A stretch of DNA of 64,000 nucleotides from Acidobacteriota bacterium. GTDB lineage: Bacteria > Acidobacteriota > Blastocatellia > Pyrinomonadales > Pyrinomonadaceae. The DNA lies in contig JAEWFC010000023.1 of NCBI GenBank assembly GCA_023389035.1, positions 62,001 through 126,000 on the forward strand. The letters are read 5' to 3'. Of the stretch, positions 9,564 through 17,769 are shown piece after piece. The position numbers and the translations under genes were made by a program. Positions within the stretch are counted from its first letter, which is position 1. Each line of letters opens with the position of its first letter. The notes beneath the pieces were generated by a model. The model made no database searches and had not been told where the DNA came from. It worked only from the letters and a program-made list of their open reading frames with translations.

Positions 9564-10403
9564 TTAAAGCTTGGTGCCGCAGTATTTGCAATGAATCGCG
9601 TCGAGGTCGTGGGGTTCGGCGTGGCATTCGGGGCAGACCTGTGTTGACGCCGGTTTTGCCGCACGGATCAGCTCGCCCGTGACGATGCCAGTCGGCACCG
9701 CGATGATCCCGTATCCCATTATCATCACGCACGAAGCAAGAAATTTGCCGAGGCCCGTCTTTGGCGAAAGGTCGCCATAGCCGACCGTCGTCAGCGTTAC
9801 GATCGCCCAATAGATGCTGGTGGGGATGTCGGTAAAACCGTGCTCTTCACCCTCGACAACGTACATCAGCGTTCCGACCACAACAACGATGGTCAGGATC
9901 GCTACGAGAAACACGCTTATCTTTTTCTTGCTGGCGTGCAGAGCAGTCACTATCACGCGGCTTTCCGATATGTACGAGGTGAGCTTAAGGATACGGAAGA
10001 TCCGCAGAAGCCGCAGAATGCGGATCGTGAGCAGGTACTGCGTTCCGGGAAAGAACAAGCTGAGATAGGTCGGCAGGATCGCGAGCAGATCGACGATCCC
10101 GTAAAAGCTGAACATGTATCGCAGAGGCCGCTTCACCGCCAACAGCCGCAGGATATATTCGATCGTGAATAGAACTGTGAAGACCCATTCGGCCAGGTAA
10201 AGCTCAGGGCCGAATATCTCACGGATCCAGCGGACGCTTTCCAGAAATACGGCAGCGACGCTAAACAAGATCAGGATGATGACCGTCATGTCAAAGAACT
10301 TGCCGGCGGGCGTCTCGGCCTCGAAAACCACTTCGTACACGCGATGGCGCCAGCCTGTTTCCGCGGGTTCTTTGCTCTCGATCTTCACGAACCTATTTAA
10401 CAA
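9564..10403 (-). CDS. Voltage-gated potassium channel with C-terminal zinc ribbon
   Basis: A 279-residue Kv-like ion channel subunit of the inner membrane. Segments S1-S3 span residues ~40-115. S4 carries repeated arginines (TIRILRLLRIFRILK, 126-140). The pore loop holds the K+ selectivity filter TTVGYGD (215-221), and S6 follows (~230-248). The tail is a compact zinc ribbon, CPEC...CKYC, with Cys257, Cys260, Cys272 and Cys275, which is not part of the basic channel fold and may be a metal or redox sensing or assembly module. It is divergent from the acyltransferase gene at 10485. The 9392-9563 gap holds no gene. Confidence 0.9.
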   Translation of the reverse strand: MLNRFVKIESKEPAETGWRHRVYEVVFEAETPAGKFFDMTVIILILFSVAAVFLESVRWIREIFGPELYLAEWVFTVLFTIEYILRLLAVKRPLRYMFSFYGIVDLLAILPTYLSLFFPGTQYLLTIRILRLLRIFRILKLTSYISESRVIVTALHASKKKISVFLVAILTIVVVVGTLMYVVEGEEHGFTDIPTSIYWAIVTLTTVGYGDLSPKTGLGKFLASCVMIMGYGIIAVPTGIVTGELIRAAKPASTQVCPECHAEPHDLDAIHCKYCGTKL

Positions 10404-10484
10404 CAGTTTGAATTAAAACGCATTAGCGTATCGCGGGCGGTTTCGATACGCGGCGGGCGAGATGCTAACATCTTCCTTTTGCTG

Positions 10485-11378
10485 ATGACGCCTCCTTCGG
10501 AACATCTTGAACGCACGACCTCTGGCTCGATCGCGACTGCGGATGGCTTTCCCACGCCGCAGGAACTCGCCGTGCTCGATCGGACCGAAAACATTGGTTT
10601 TCGCCTGACGCGTGCGATGAACCGCGGAGCTTGGAAAACGTTCTGGACCATTTGCCAGCGGCATATCGGCTCGCTCTGGATCTATCTTGCCACCTATAAC
10701 CTGATGAACGTTTTCGGCATAGAGAACGTCGAACAGGCGGACAGCTCGCGGCCGCTGATGCTGGTCGCAAACCACAGATCCTTCTTTGATATGTACACCG
10801 TCTCGAGCGTGCTGTTTCGCCGGACGCGGCGACCGATGGAACTGTATTTCCCGGTGCGGGCAAAGTTTTTCTACACAAGCCCGGTCGGCTGGTTCGTGAA
10901 CCTGGTAATGGGGTGGTGGTCGATGTACCCGCCTTTCTTCCGAGAAGGAGGAGAGGCGAAAAAACGCGAGTTTGATAAATTTTCGGTCCGTGAGCTGCTG
11001 CGGCTCGCGTCGGAACCGCAGCCGAACGTTATCGGCTTTCACCCTGAGGGCAAGCGGAACCTTAGTGAAGACGAATACTCATTTTTGCCTGCACAGCCAG
11101 GCATCGGAAAGGTGATCTATACGGCGCGTCCGCAGGTGATCCCTGTGTTTATCGCAGGGCTTGGGAACGATCTGCCGAAGCAGATAATGGGCAATTGGCG
11201 CGGCGGCGAAAAGGTGCGGATTTGGTTTGGCGAGCAGGTGGATCTAGACGAATATTACGAGCGCGGCGACCGCGTGCGGACGCACAAAGAGATCGGCGAT
11301 CACCTTATGGGGAAGATCGCGGAGCTTGCGGGGCAGGATAGACGTTGGATGAAAGAGAACGGTTCTACTCGTAGCTAA
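10485..11378 (+). CDS. PlsC-like 1-acyl-glycerol-3-phosphate acyltransferase family protein
   Basis: A 297-residue membrane-associated acyltransferase. The catalytic NHRSFFD motif (NHx4D type) has its histidine near residue 97. A later GFHPEGKRN stretch matches the family substrate-binding P-E-G motif, and IPVFIAGLGNDLP resembles the final conserved block. Substrate may be a lysophospholipid or another acyl acceptor; the family cannot be narrowed from sequence alone. A TTG two codons upstream is in frame, but the ATG at 10485 is preferred. Its 3' end overlaps the convergent permease gene by 14 nt. Confidence 0.85.
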   Translation: MTPPSEHLERTTSGSIATADGFPTPQELAVLDRTENIGFRLTRAMNRGAWKTFWTICQRHIGSLWIYLATYNLMNVFGIENVEQADSSRPLMLVANHRSFFDMYTVSSVLFRRTRRPMELYFPVRAKFFYTSPVGWFVNLVMGWWSMYPPFFREGGEAKKREFDKFSVRELLRLASEPQPNVIGFHPEGKRNLSEDEYSFLPAQPGIGKVIYTARPQVIPVFIAGLGNDLPKQIMGNWRGGEKVRIWFGEQVDLDEYYERGDRVRTHKEIGDHLMGKIAELAGQDRRWMKENGSTRS

Positions 11379-12468
11379 GAGCCTCGACCGCGTCGAGCCG
11401 CGCCGCGCGAAGCGCAGGGTAAAGGCCGCCGAGAGTGCCTCCCAATAGCCCCACCGCAAAGACAACAAGCAAGACCGTCGGGCTGATCTCCACCTCAAGC
11501 GTTGTGATCAGATTCAACCCGTAGCGTGCGACGACCGTCAGCAAGACGCCGGCAACGATGCCGAATAGGCTGAGCAGCAGAGCTTCTTTTGAGATCGTCC
11601 AAGCGATCGCAGCATTGCTCATCCCGAGCGATTTCATTATCCCGATCTGCCGCGTGCGTTCGGTGACAGTGGTGTACATCGTCAGCAGGATCACGAGTGC
11701 ACTGACTATAGCGGCGATACCGATAAAGACGTTCAGGAACACATTCAACGCCGGAAAGCTGGACATATACAGTTCCTCAAGATCCTCAACGCGTATCAAC
11801 TGCGTTTCCGCAAAACGTTCCTGCAGCACCGGGGCGATCTGATCGATATCAACGCCCGGCGAAAGCGCTATAAGCACCGACGAAACTTTCCCCTCACTGC
11901 CGAGCTGCGTCTGCATCGTTCGGAGAGACATTTTTACGCGTCCGCCACCAGCCGGTTCGTATACGCCGACAATGGTGAACGGACGGTCGTAGATCGGAAT
12001 CGTCTGCCCGATGGTGAAATTCTTTTGGCGTTTAAAAGCCGAGTCGACCATCACCTCGTCGGCACCGTCGGTGAACGCCCGGCCCTCGACGATGCGTAGT
12101 CCGGATATCGCCTGATACTTTGCCAGATCGACCCCGTCGATCAGACGCTTTCCGGTGTTATTGTCTGTCGCATCGACCGAGTTCTGGCCGATCGCGACCG
12201 CACGCTCGACACCGGCAACAGCGGCAACCTCATCGCCAAGCGCCTCAGGCAGGCGAAAGGCTTCGCTGCCGCCCATCCCGATCGAGCCCGAGCCACGCAT
12301 GAAAAGATCGGCCCCGACGTTTGCGTCGCGTGCCGCCTGTTCGCGGATCGTGCCGTTCGCGAGGCCAACGGTAAAGACGATCAACAGAACACCGACGGCA
12401 ATTCCGAGCACGCTCACAACTGTGCGAGCGGGCCTGTGAAACATATTGGATAAAACGAGGCTGTCCAT
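11365..12468 (-). CDS. FtsX/MacB-type ABC transporter permease
   Basis: A 367-residue permease of the MacB/LolC class. An N-terminal helix (VVSVLGIAVGVLLIVF, ~17-35) is followed by a large periplasmic MacB_PCD-like domain (~45-235), and three C-terminal helices make up the FtsX domain (~245-360; ILLTMYTTVTERTRQIGIMKSLG is quoted in part). It ends with the common tail GLYPALRAARLDAVEALSYE. The gene starts immediately after the stop codon of the FHA-protease gene (zero spacing), so the two are likely translated from one message. No ATP-binding subunit is adjacent; the partner ATPase must lie elsewhere. Confidence 0.9.
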   Translation of the reverse strand: MDSLVLSNMFHRPARTVVSVLGIAVGVLLIVFTVGLANGTIREQAARDANVGADLFMRGSGSIGMGGSEAFRLPEALGDEVAAVAGVERAVAIGQNSVDATDNNTGKRLIDGVDLAKYQAISGLRIVEGRAFTDGADEVMVDSAFKRQKNFTIGQTIPIYDRPFTIVGVYEPAGGGRVKMSLRTMQTQLGSEGKVSSVLIALSPGVDIDQIAPVLQERFAETQLIRVEDLEELYMSSFPALNVFLNVFIGIAAIVSALVILLTMYTTVTERTRQIGIMKSLGMSNAAIAWTISKEALLLSLFGIVAGVLLTVVARYGLNLITTLEVEISPTVLLVVFAVGLLGGTLGGLYPALRAARLDAVEALSYE

Positions 12469-14118
12469 CTATCTGGGAGCGGTCATTGCGGTCGGGCTGT
12501 TGGTATTTGAATTTGCACTGGCGGTGGTGGAGGAGGCTTCTGCCTGCATTTCCTCGGGCGTCTTCCAGCCGGCCATCCGCAATAGCTCGATACCGAATCG
12601 TATCGGCACGGCCATATTTACCGCAGTGTTCTCCGTAAACACGCCGAAGTTCACGCCTATGACCTTACCTGTCTGGCCAAAGAGCGGAGCGCCGGACCCG
12701 CCCTCGGCGGTCTTTGCGTCGTGGACGATCCGGCGTGTGTCGAGATCGGTGATCGCACCCTGAGTCGTCAGCGGGACGATCTTTTTCGACTGGGCCAGGA
12801 AATTGATCAGATTTTGCCGTGAATTGCCGAAACGCGAATTGATGGATTTAGCCTCGTCGTCGTCGACCATCGCTAGCAGTCGGTCGGGGCCGTTCGGGTA
12901 GCCCATCGTCACGACCGTTTTGCCGATGGTCGCGGCGTCAGAATCCGTTTCAAGCGGTAGGACCGGAATGCCTTCCGGAAGTAGTTCCGGTTTTACGCTC
13001 GCGACCGCGACGTCTTCCCTGCCGCTGGTCTGACGGACCTGAAGCGGAAAGGGCTCCGCGATATTTGGAAAATAAATCACAAGCCGCTTAACGCGTGCAC
13101 GGCCATTTGCGTCACGCATCATCGTTTTGACGAGGTCGTCCTCAGTCCAAGGCTGGAGCACGTGGCGGTTCGTCAGCACGTATCCGCCGCCGACGTGAAA
13201 GCCGGTGCCGATAAAATCGTATTCTACCGGGCTGCCGTTTCCTTCTGTCGTAAGTCCCGACTGTGGAGCGGTCGGCGGCGACTCGCCCTCGGATATCACC
13301 GGCTCGATGGGCATCGCCTGATTTGCCTGTGGATCTGGATAACGCAAAACGCGGCCGGTCCGGCGGTCAACAATGTCGTACACGCCAACGATCAGACAAA
13401 TTCCCTGGCCGTAATCGACGCGAACATTCTGCGCCAATGATTGCGCACGAATGAGGTCGCGATTAGTCTCCTCAAGCGAACCGAGCTGGGTCGAGGTCTG
13501 CCCGAGCTGTTCGCCGAGCTTGTCGATAATGTCGGCCTGGCGGCGAGCCTGTTCGCGGCTCTCACGCAGCTCTTCGCTGACAGCATATCCAAGATATAAG
13601 ATGCCGGTCAGGAATCCTACAACCAGAACCAAAATGATCGCCTTGGTCGTCCAGCTGATCTCGCGAAGGAGTTCGCGGGAGAATTCGCGGAGAAATGCCT
13701 TAGCATCGTCACGCTGCGGACTTGCAGCAGCATCGAGAGCGGCCTCAGCAATAAACGGTGCTACGACACGCTGATCCAGCCGCTTGGTCGTGATCAGCGA
13801 AGGTTTCTCGGCAAGAGCAAAAAAGGCGAAGGAGACGTCGGCGCGATCGATCGTGATCGTGTCGCCGTCGCCGATCGCAATAAAACGGCGTATCGGACGG
13901 CCGTTTACCTGTATCCCAAGCCCACCGTCGTAATCGATGACGCGGTACACACCCTCAGTGTCCTCCAGCCGCAGCCAAACGCCGACAGTGTCGATCTGTT
14001 TGGTGTGGATCTGCAGGTCACAGCTTTCATCGGAGCCGATGCTCAGCTGAGTTTCGGAAAAGAATTCGGTCCTTTTTTCCGGCCCAACTGAAATGTGGAT
14101 GATAATGCCTGTCGCCAT
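12469..14118 (-). CDS. Membrane-anchored trypsin-like serine protease with FHA-like N-terminus
   Basis: A 549-residue protein. Residues 1-105 look like an FHA fold (LSIGSDESCDLQI, VNGRPIRRFIAIGDGDTI). A transmembrane helix spans 160-180, then a coiled coil (~183-228, rich in Arg, Gln and Glu). The trypsin/DegP-type domain runs from ~240 to 510 with the triad His319 (TNRHV), Asp369 (GREDVAV) and Ser475 (GGSGAPLF). A Ser/Thr/Asn-rich tail ends the protein; there is no PDZ domain. The predicted topology puts the FHA domain in the cytoplasm and the protease outside, linking intracellular phospho-Thr signalling to an envelope protease (inference). It is cotranscribed with the FtsX permease. Confidence 0.88.
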   Translation of the reverse strand: MATGIIIHISVGPEKRTEFFSETQLSIGSDESCDLQIHTKQIDTVGVWLRLEDTEGVYRVIDYDGGLGIQVNGRPIRRFIAIGDGDTITIDRADVSFAFFALAEKPSLITTKRLDQRVVAPFIAEAALDAAASPQRDDAKAFLREFSRELLREISWTTKAIILVLVVGFLTGILYLGYAVSEELRESREQARRQADIIDKLGEQLGQTSTQLGSLEETNRDLIRAQSLAQNVRVDYGQGICLIVGVYDIVDRRTGRVLRYPDPQANQAMPIEPVISEGESPPTAPQSGLTTEGNGSPVEYDFIGTGFHVGGGYVLTNRHVLQPWTEDDLVKTMMRDANGRARVKRLVIYFPNIAEPFPLQVRQTSGREDVAVASVKPELLPEGIPVLPLETDSDAATIGKTVVTMGYPNGPDRLLAMVDDDEAKSINSRFGNSRQNLINFLAQSKKIVPLTTQGAITDLDTRRIVHDAKTAEGGSGAPLFGQTGKVIGVNFGVFTENTAVNMAVPIRFGIELLRMAGWKTPEEMQAEASSTTASANSNTNSPTAMTAPR

Positions 14119-14211
14119 TTCACGTAAACGGAACGTTTACAAACCTCGATTTTATCACAAAGACTATGTCTTTCGATGCGGTATGCAGGCGGTTCGTGGC
14201 AAAATAAAGAA

Positions 14212-14607
14212 ATGGCCGAAAAGAAGTTCGTAAGCGACCGCGATCAGCAGGCGAAACTGGCCCCGATGATGAACGCCCCGATAAAACGGCAGGTGTTCGT
14301 CTGCACGGGGAAATCTTGTGCGGCGGTCGGCGGGAGAGAGGTGATGGCGGAATTCGCCAGGATACTTGAGGAAAAAGGGCTTCGTCAGGGCAAAGTATCA
14401 AAAGGCCGCAATCCGATGGGCGAGGTGCTGCTGACCGAATGCGGATCCATCGGTTTCTGCTCGATCGGCACCGCCGTGATGGTCCACCCCGACGGCACAA
14501 TGTACGGCCAGGTCACGCCGGCTGATGTTCCCGAGATAATCGGAGAGCACCTGGAAACCGGTAAGGTCGTGGAAAGACTGGTACTGATGGAACTCCCGCA
14601 GAAATAG
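14212..14607 (+). CDS. Thioredoxin-like [2Fe-2S] ferredoxin domain protein
   Basis: About 131 residues. VFVCTGKSC supplies a C-x4-C pair and the second half has TECGSIGFC followed by GTAVMVHPDGTMYGQVTPADVPEI, the usual strand-loop pattern of NuoE/HoxF-like thioredoxin-fold ferredoxins. The last two cysteines are spaced C-x5-C rather than the more usual C-x3-C, so cluster ligation may differ. An ATG 12 codons upstream (14176) is in frame, but MAEKK at 14212 is the more natural start. No electron-transfer partner gene is adjacent. Confidence 0.8.
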   Translation: MAEKKFVSDRDQQAKLAPMMNAPIKRQVFVCTGKSCAAVGGREVMAEFARILEEKGLRQGKVSKGRNPMGEVLLTECGSIGFCSIGTAVMVHPDGTMYGQVTPADVPEIIGEHLETGKVVERLVLMELPQK

Positions 14608-14638
14608 CCAACTGACAGCCAGGAACTGTCAGCTGGCT
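14606..14638. terminator. Inverted repeat between convergent genes
   Basis: AGCCAACTGACAG (14606-14618) pairs with CTGTCAGCTGGCT (14626-14638) with one wobble and a 7-nt loop. It starts inside the ferredoxin stop codon and could serve both convergent genes. There is no T tract on either side, so termination strength is uncertain. Confidence 0.55.
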
Positions 14639-14649
14639 CACACGACCAT

Positions 14650-15468
14650 TTACGCCTTAGTGGCTATTACCTCCAGATACTCGCTTTTGACGTGAGTTCC
14701 GCCGCTGGTGTTCTCGTTATACTCGGACCAGAGTTGCTCCATTTCGCTCGTGAAAGCTCCGTGGTTTTCCTCGCCCATCGCCTTTAGGGCCATAACGGTC
14801 GGGCCGAAATACTTCTTGAAAAGATCGACGACGCCTGCGGGATCGAAATCGTAGTCGAACTCGGCCATTCGATGCGTCCTCTGCAGGTCGGAGACGCCAT
14901 CGCCGAAACGCTCAGCGACCTTTGCGGCAACGCCCCATTCGACGGGCGGCGGCATCGGCGGCGGCGGAACGTAATTGCCGCCTAGCTTGAACATCTGGCC
15001 GGCAAATCCCGTCGGCGTCCAGTTCGCCATTGCGATGCGTCCGCCCGGTTTGCAGACGCGAAGCAGCTCCGCCGCAGTAACATCGGGCCGCGGAGCGAAC
15101 ATCGCCCCGAACATCGTCATTACGACATCGAAAGTGTTGTCCTCATACGGCATCGCTTCGGCATCGCCCTGCTCGAATTTGATATCGACCCCGAGCGTTT
15201 CAGCACGGCGTTTGGCCGATTCGATCAGATTGTCAGCAATATCGATACCGGTCACGTCGGCCCCCTTTTGAGCCGCGACCACCGCCAGATTTCCGCTGCC
15301 GCATGCGACGTCGAGCACCTTCATCCCGGGCCGGATATTGAGCCGGTCGACAAAGGCCTCTGCCGCAGTTTCGATATGCTTTGCGATCTCTGCAAAATCG
15401 CCCGCTTCCCATGTGGTTTTCAATTTCGATTTCAGAGTCTCCATCTCCGGAGAAACAGCACTGCTCAT
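14650..15468 (-). CDS. Class I SAM-dependent methyltransferase
   Basis: A 272-residue cytosolic methyltransferase. Motif I is VLDVACGSGNLA, followed by GIDIADNLIE (acidic end of beta-2), FEQGDAEAMPY and the motif LLRVCKPGGRIAMANWTP typical of UbiE/Coq5-like enzymes. The start is taken at MSSAVSP (15468) because GGAGGG at 15475-15480 lies 6 nt upstream; the longer reading frame to 15525 runs through the promoter. The substrate cannot be predicted. The C-terminal ~100 residues (PPPPMPPPVEWG onward) resemble methyltransferases annotated as acting on small molecules or quinones. Confidence 0.87.
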   Translation of the reverse strand: MSSAVSPEMETLKSKLKTTWEAGDFAEIAKHIETAAEAFVDRLNIRPGMKVLDVACGSGNLAVVAAQKGADVTGIDIADNLIESAKRRAETLGVDIKFEQGDAEAMPYEDNTFDVVMTMFGAMFAPRPDVTAAELLRVCKPGGRIAMANWTPTGFAGQMFKLGGNYVPPPPMPPPVEWGVAAKVAERFGDGVSDLQRTHRMAEFDYDFDPAGVVDLFKKYFGPTVMALKAMGEENHGAFTSEMEQLWSEYNENTSGGTHVKSEYLEVIATKA

Positions 15469-15497
15469 AATTTTCCCTCCAGTTTGGTAAGACGGGG

Positions 15498-15525
15498 AAT
15501 ATATCACTAAATGGGACAAAAGCAA
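15498..15525 (-). promoter_or_regulatory. Sigma70-like promoter of the methyltransferase gene
   Basis: On the minus strand, TTGCTT (15520-15525), a 16-nt spacer and TATATT (15498-15503) lie just upstream of the GGAGGG ribosome binding site. The -35 overlaps the T tract of the upstream terminator. Confidence 0.55.
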
Positions 15526-15550
15526 TAAAAAAAGCCGCTACCTTAGCGAC
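15524..15550 (-). terminator. Intrinsic terminator of the transhydrogenase locus
   Basis: On the minus strand GTCGCTA (15544-15550) pairs with TAGCGGC (15534-15540) around a 3-nt loop and is followed by TTTTTTTATT. It lies 50 nt beyond the stop of the pntB 3' remnant, consistent with being the original end of the pnt operon. Confidence 0.85.
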
Positions 15551-15599
15551 TCTTTCAATAAATCTCAGGCTGGCGGCCCGCTTACGCAGGCGGTTCTGA

Positions 15600-15725
15600 C
15601 TATGCCCGCATCGCGGTCAATATCTCATCGACCACTTTTTTGGCATCGCCGAAGAGCATTTGCGTGTTCTCTTTGTAGAAGAGCGGGTTGTCAACGCCGG
15701 CGTCGTCACTATCGCCATCAGGCAT
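15600..15725 (-). pseudogene. pntB 3'-end remnant, readable as a 41-codon ORF
   Basis: The last 33 codons (15701 down to 15600, from AGVDNPLF to TAMRA-stop) encode residues identical to the C-terminus of the intact PntB at 16470-16369. The DNA differs at about 16 of 102 positions by my count, all synonymous. Homology stops exactly at the stop codon on one side and one codon before AGVD on the other. The upstream codons (MPDGDSDD) are unrelated to PntB, and their ATG directly follows the TAG of the TPR gene (TAGATG), so a 41-residue peptide could be translated by coupling. Best read as the leftover tail of a second, diverged pntB. Confidence 0.85.
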
Positions 15726-16352
15726 CTAAAGTGCTTGTGGTTTTATCTGTCCACGACCGTTTGCAAGCGAAGCTCGAATATTTAGAAGTTCTATTATGTC
15801 ATTTCGGGCAATTTTGGCATCATCATATTCGGGATCAATTTGGATCGCTTTTTCGAAGTACCTTAGTGCCTCGACATAGTCTGCTTCCGCTCGAAGAATT
15901 AGTCCCAAATTCAGGAAGGCTTCGTCCGCTTTTTCCGGATCGATCGCGGCGGCTCGCTCGTGATAAAGCCGAGCCTCTGAGTATTTACCTTGTTTGGCTA
16001 AGCACGCACCAAGAAAAACTAAATTCTCTTGCGATTCAGACGTTGATACTGCTTTTCTATACCATCGCTCCGCCTGGAGAAGGTTGCCCTTTTCACGATA
16101 TAAATTGCCCCATCTAGTATAAAGCCAACTTTTCTGGTCGACGGGACAGAGACGCCGGGCGTTCAGAAGTGCAACTTTAGCTCGCTCGAATGATGAGATT
16201 TTTGTCAGAGCGTCCCCGAGCACGATCCATCCAAAGAAATCATCAGGGAACCGGTCCGTATAGATCTCGGCGACATATGTTTGGCATGCTGGGGTGTCAG
16301 TCTTCCAAACACCCATCAACTTGTTCCACAACCGATTTTGTTCGGATTTCAT
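15726..16352 (-). CDS. TPR-repeat protein inserted between pntB and a pntB remnant
   Basis: A 208-residue soluble protein of about four to five tetratricopeptide repeats (GWIVLGDALTKISSFERAK, NLVFLGACLAKQGKYSEAR, AFLNLGLILRAEADYVEAL, each with the usual W/L-G-A-P spacing). There is no signal peptide. By eye its codons are clearly more AT-rich than the flanking pnt genes, suggesting transfer. It starts 16 nt after the pntB stop and ends directly against the pntB tail remnant, so it replaced no other visible gene. Its role is probably protein-protein interaction; nothing ties it to transhydrogenase. Confidence 0.85.
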   Translation of the reverse strand: MKSEQNRLWNKLMGVWKTDTPACQTYVAEIYTDRFPDDFFGWIVLGDALTKISSFERAKVALLNARRLCPVDQKSWLYTRWGNLYREKGNLLQAERWYRKAVSTSESQENLVFLGACLAKQGKYSEARLYHERAAAIDPEKADEAFLNLGLILRAEADYVEALRYFEKAIQIDPEYDDAKIARNDIIELLNIRASLANGRGQIKPQAL

Positions 16353-16368
16353 CCTATCCCGTCAAAAG

Positions 16369-16470
16369 CTAAGCACGCATTGCCGTTAGTATTTCATCCA
16401 CGACCTTCTTCGCATCGCCGAAGAGCATTTGGGTGTTTTCTTTGTAGAAGAGGGGGTTGTCGACGCCGGC
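16369..16470 (-). repeat. Intact-gene copy of the pntB 3' direct repeat
   Basis: Partner of the remnant at 15600-15701, in the same orientation about 770 bp away. The two encode the same 33 residues with only synonymous differences. Confidence 0.85.
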
Positions 16471-17769
16471 GTAGCCTGATGCCATCGAGCGCTTCATTAC
16501 TATGGTGTCGCGGGCTTCCCAGACGTGCAGGACGGGCATTCCGGCGATAGGCGATGCGGGGTCGTCGAGCGCGGATGGGTTTACGATGTCGTTCGCCCCG
16601 ATCACCCACGAGACGTCCGTGGACGGGAATTCGTCGTTAACCTCTTCCATTTCAAAAACTATATCGTACGGGATGTTCGCCTCTGCAAGCAGGACGTTCA
16701 TATGACCGGGCAGGCGGCCGGCGACGGGATGGATAGCGAATTTGACCTCGGTGCCCGCTTCTTTCAGGATCTTAACCACCTCGGCGAGCGAGTGTTGTGC
16801 TTGGGCGACGGCCAACCCGTAACCCGGGATGATGATGACCTTTTTCGACTGCTGCAGCATTGCCGCAGCGGTTTCCGCATCGACCGAACGCACTTCGCCC
16901 GCCGGCTCAGATCCGGACGCCGCCGCGGCTGTTCCGCTTTCTGTACCGAATCCGCCCAGCATTACGCTCACGAATGAGCGGTTCATGCCGCGGCACATTA
17001 TGTAACTGAGGATCGCGCCCGAAGAGCCGACTAGAGCACCGGTAATGATCAGCAGATCGTTCGACAGCATAAAGCCCGCGGCAGATGCTGCCCAACCCGA
17101 ATAGCTATTGAGCATCGATACCACGACAGGCATATCCGCCCCGCCGATCGCCATTATGAAATGAATGCCGAGAATACCTGTCAAGATCGTAGCGGCTAGC
17201 AGCGGCCATTGCCCCGTTTGCTCGTTAGGCGACATCAGAAAGGCCGCACCGAGCCCGATGGTGATCATCAGCATTACGATGTTTATCAAATGACGGCCCG
17301 GCAGCATTAAAGGCTTTCCGCTGATCGAACCTCGAAGCTTTAGAAAAGCAACGACGGAACCGGTGAACGTGACCGACCCGATACATACGCCGATAAAGAT
17401 CTCGATGTTGTGTATAAGAATCTCGGTTTCCGGAATCGGGGCGTTGCCCAAGTAGATGCCAAACCCGACCAGCACTGCCGCCAACCCAACGAAGCTGTGC
17501 AGAATGGCGACGAGTTCCGGCATCGACGTCATTTGCACCCGCGAGGCGAGCGTCGCGCCGATCAATGCACCGACGATGATCACGCCGCCAAGTATCGGCC
17601 AGCCCTCCGGGTTCATCGCCGCGGCCGTCGCAGCCAACGCGATCAGCATCCCGATTATCCCGTACCAATTCCCTCGCCGGGCTGTCTCCTGACGGCTTAA
17701 ACCCCCAAGGCTCAAAATGAACAACGCACTCGCGGCGATGTATGCGACTGTAATAAGGCTGGTTTTCAT
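16369..17769 (-). CDS. pntB: NAD(P) transhydrogenase subunit beta
   Basis: A 466-residue inner-membrane subunit that couples proton movement to hydride transfer from NADH to NADP+. Residues ~1-270 hold the multiple helices of domain II. The C-terminal NADP(H)-binding domain III has KVIIIPGYGLAVAQAQ, HPVAGRLPGHMNVLLAEA and SWVIGANDIVNPSA. The length matches the family and no key block is missing, so this copy should be functional. Both of its ends are duplicated nearby: its first codons at 18351-18400 and its last 33 codons at 15600-15701. It is separated from pntA by a toxin-antitoxin pair, a pntB start remnant and an unknown gene, instead of the usual adjacency. Confidence 0.96.
   Translation of the reverse strand: MKTSLITVAYIAASALFILSLGGLSRQETARRGNWYGIIGMLIALAATAAAMNPEGWPILGGVIIVGALIGATLASRVQMTSMPELVAILHSFVGLAAVLVGFGIYLGNAPIPETEILIHNIEIFIGVCIGSVTFTGSVVAFLKLRGSISGKPLMLPGRHLINIVMLMITIGLGAAFLMSPNEQTGQWPLLAATILTGILGIHFIMAIGGADMPVVVSMLNSYSGWAASAAGFMLSNDLLIITGALVGSSGAILSYIMCRGMNRSFVSVMLGGFGTESGTAAAASGSEPAGEVRSVDAETAAAMLQQSKKVIIIPGYGLAVAQAQHSLAEVVKILKEAGTEVKFAIHPVAGRLPGHMNVLLAEANIPYDIVFEMEEVNDEFPSTDVSWVIGANDIVNPSALDDPASPIAGMPVLHVWEARDTIVMKRSMASGYAGVDNPLFYKENTQMLFGDAKKVVDEILTAMRA

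Noticed and set aside
16525..16977. 150-codon plus-strand frame inside pntB
   Set aside because: Antisense to the NADP-binding domain of an intact gene.
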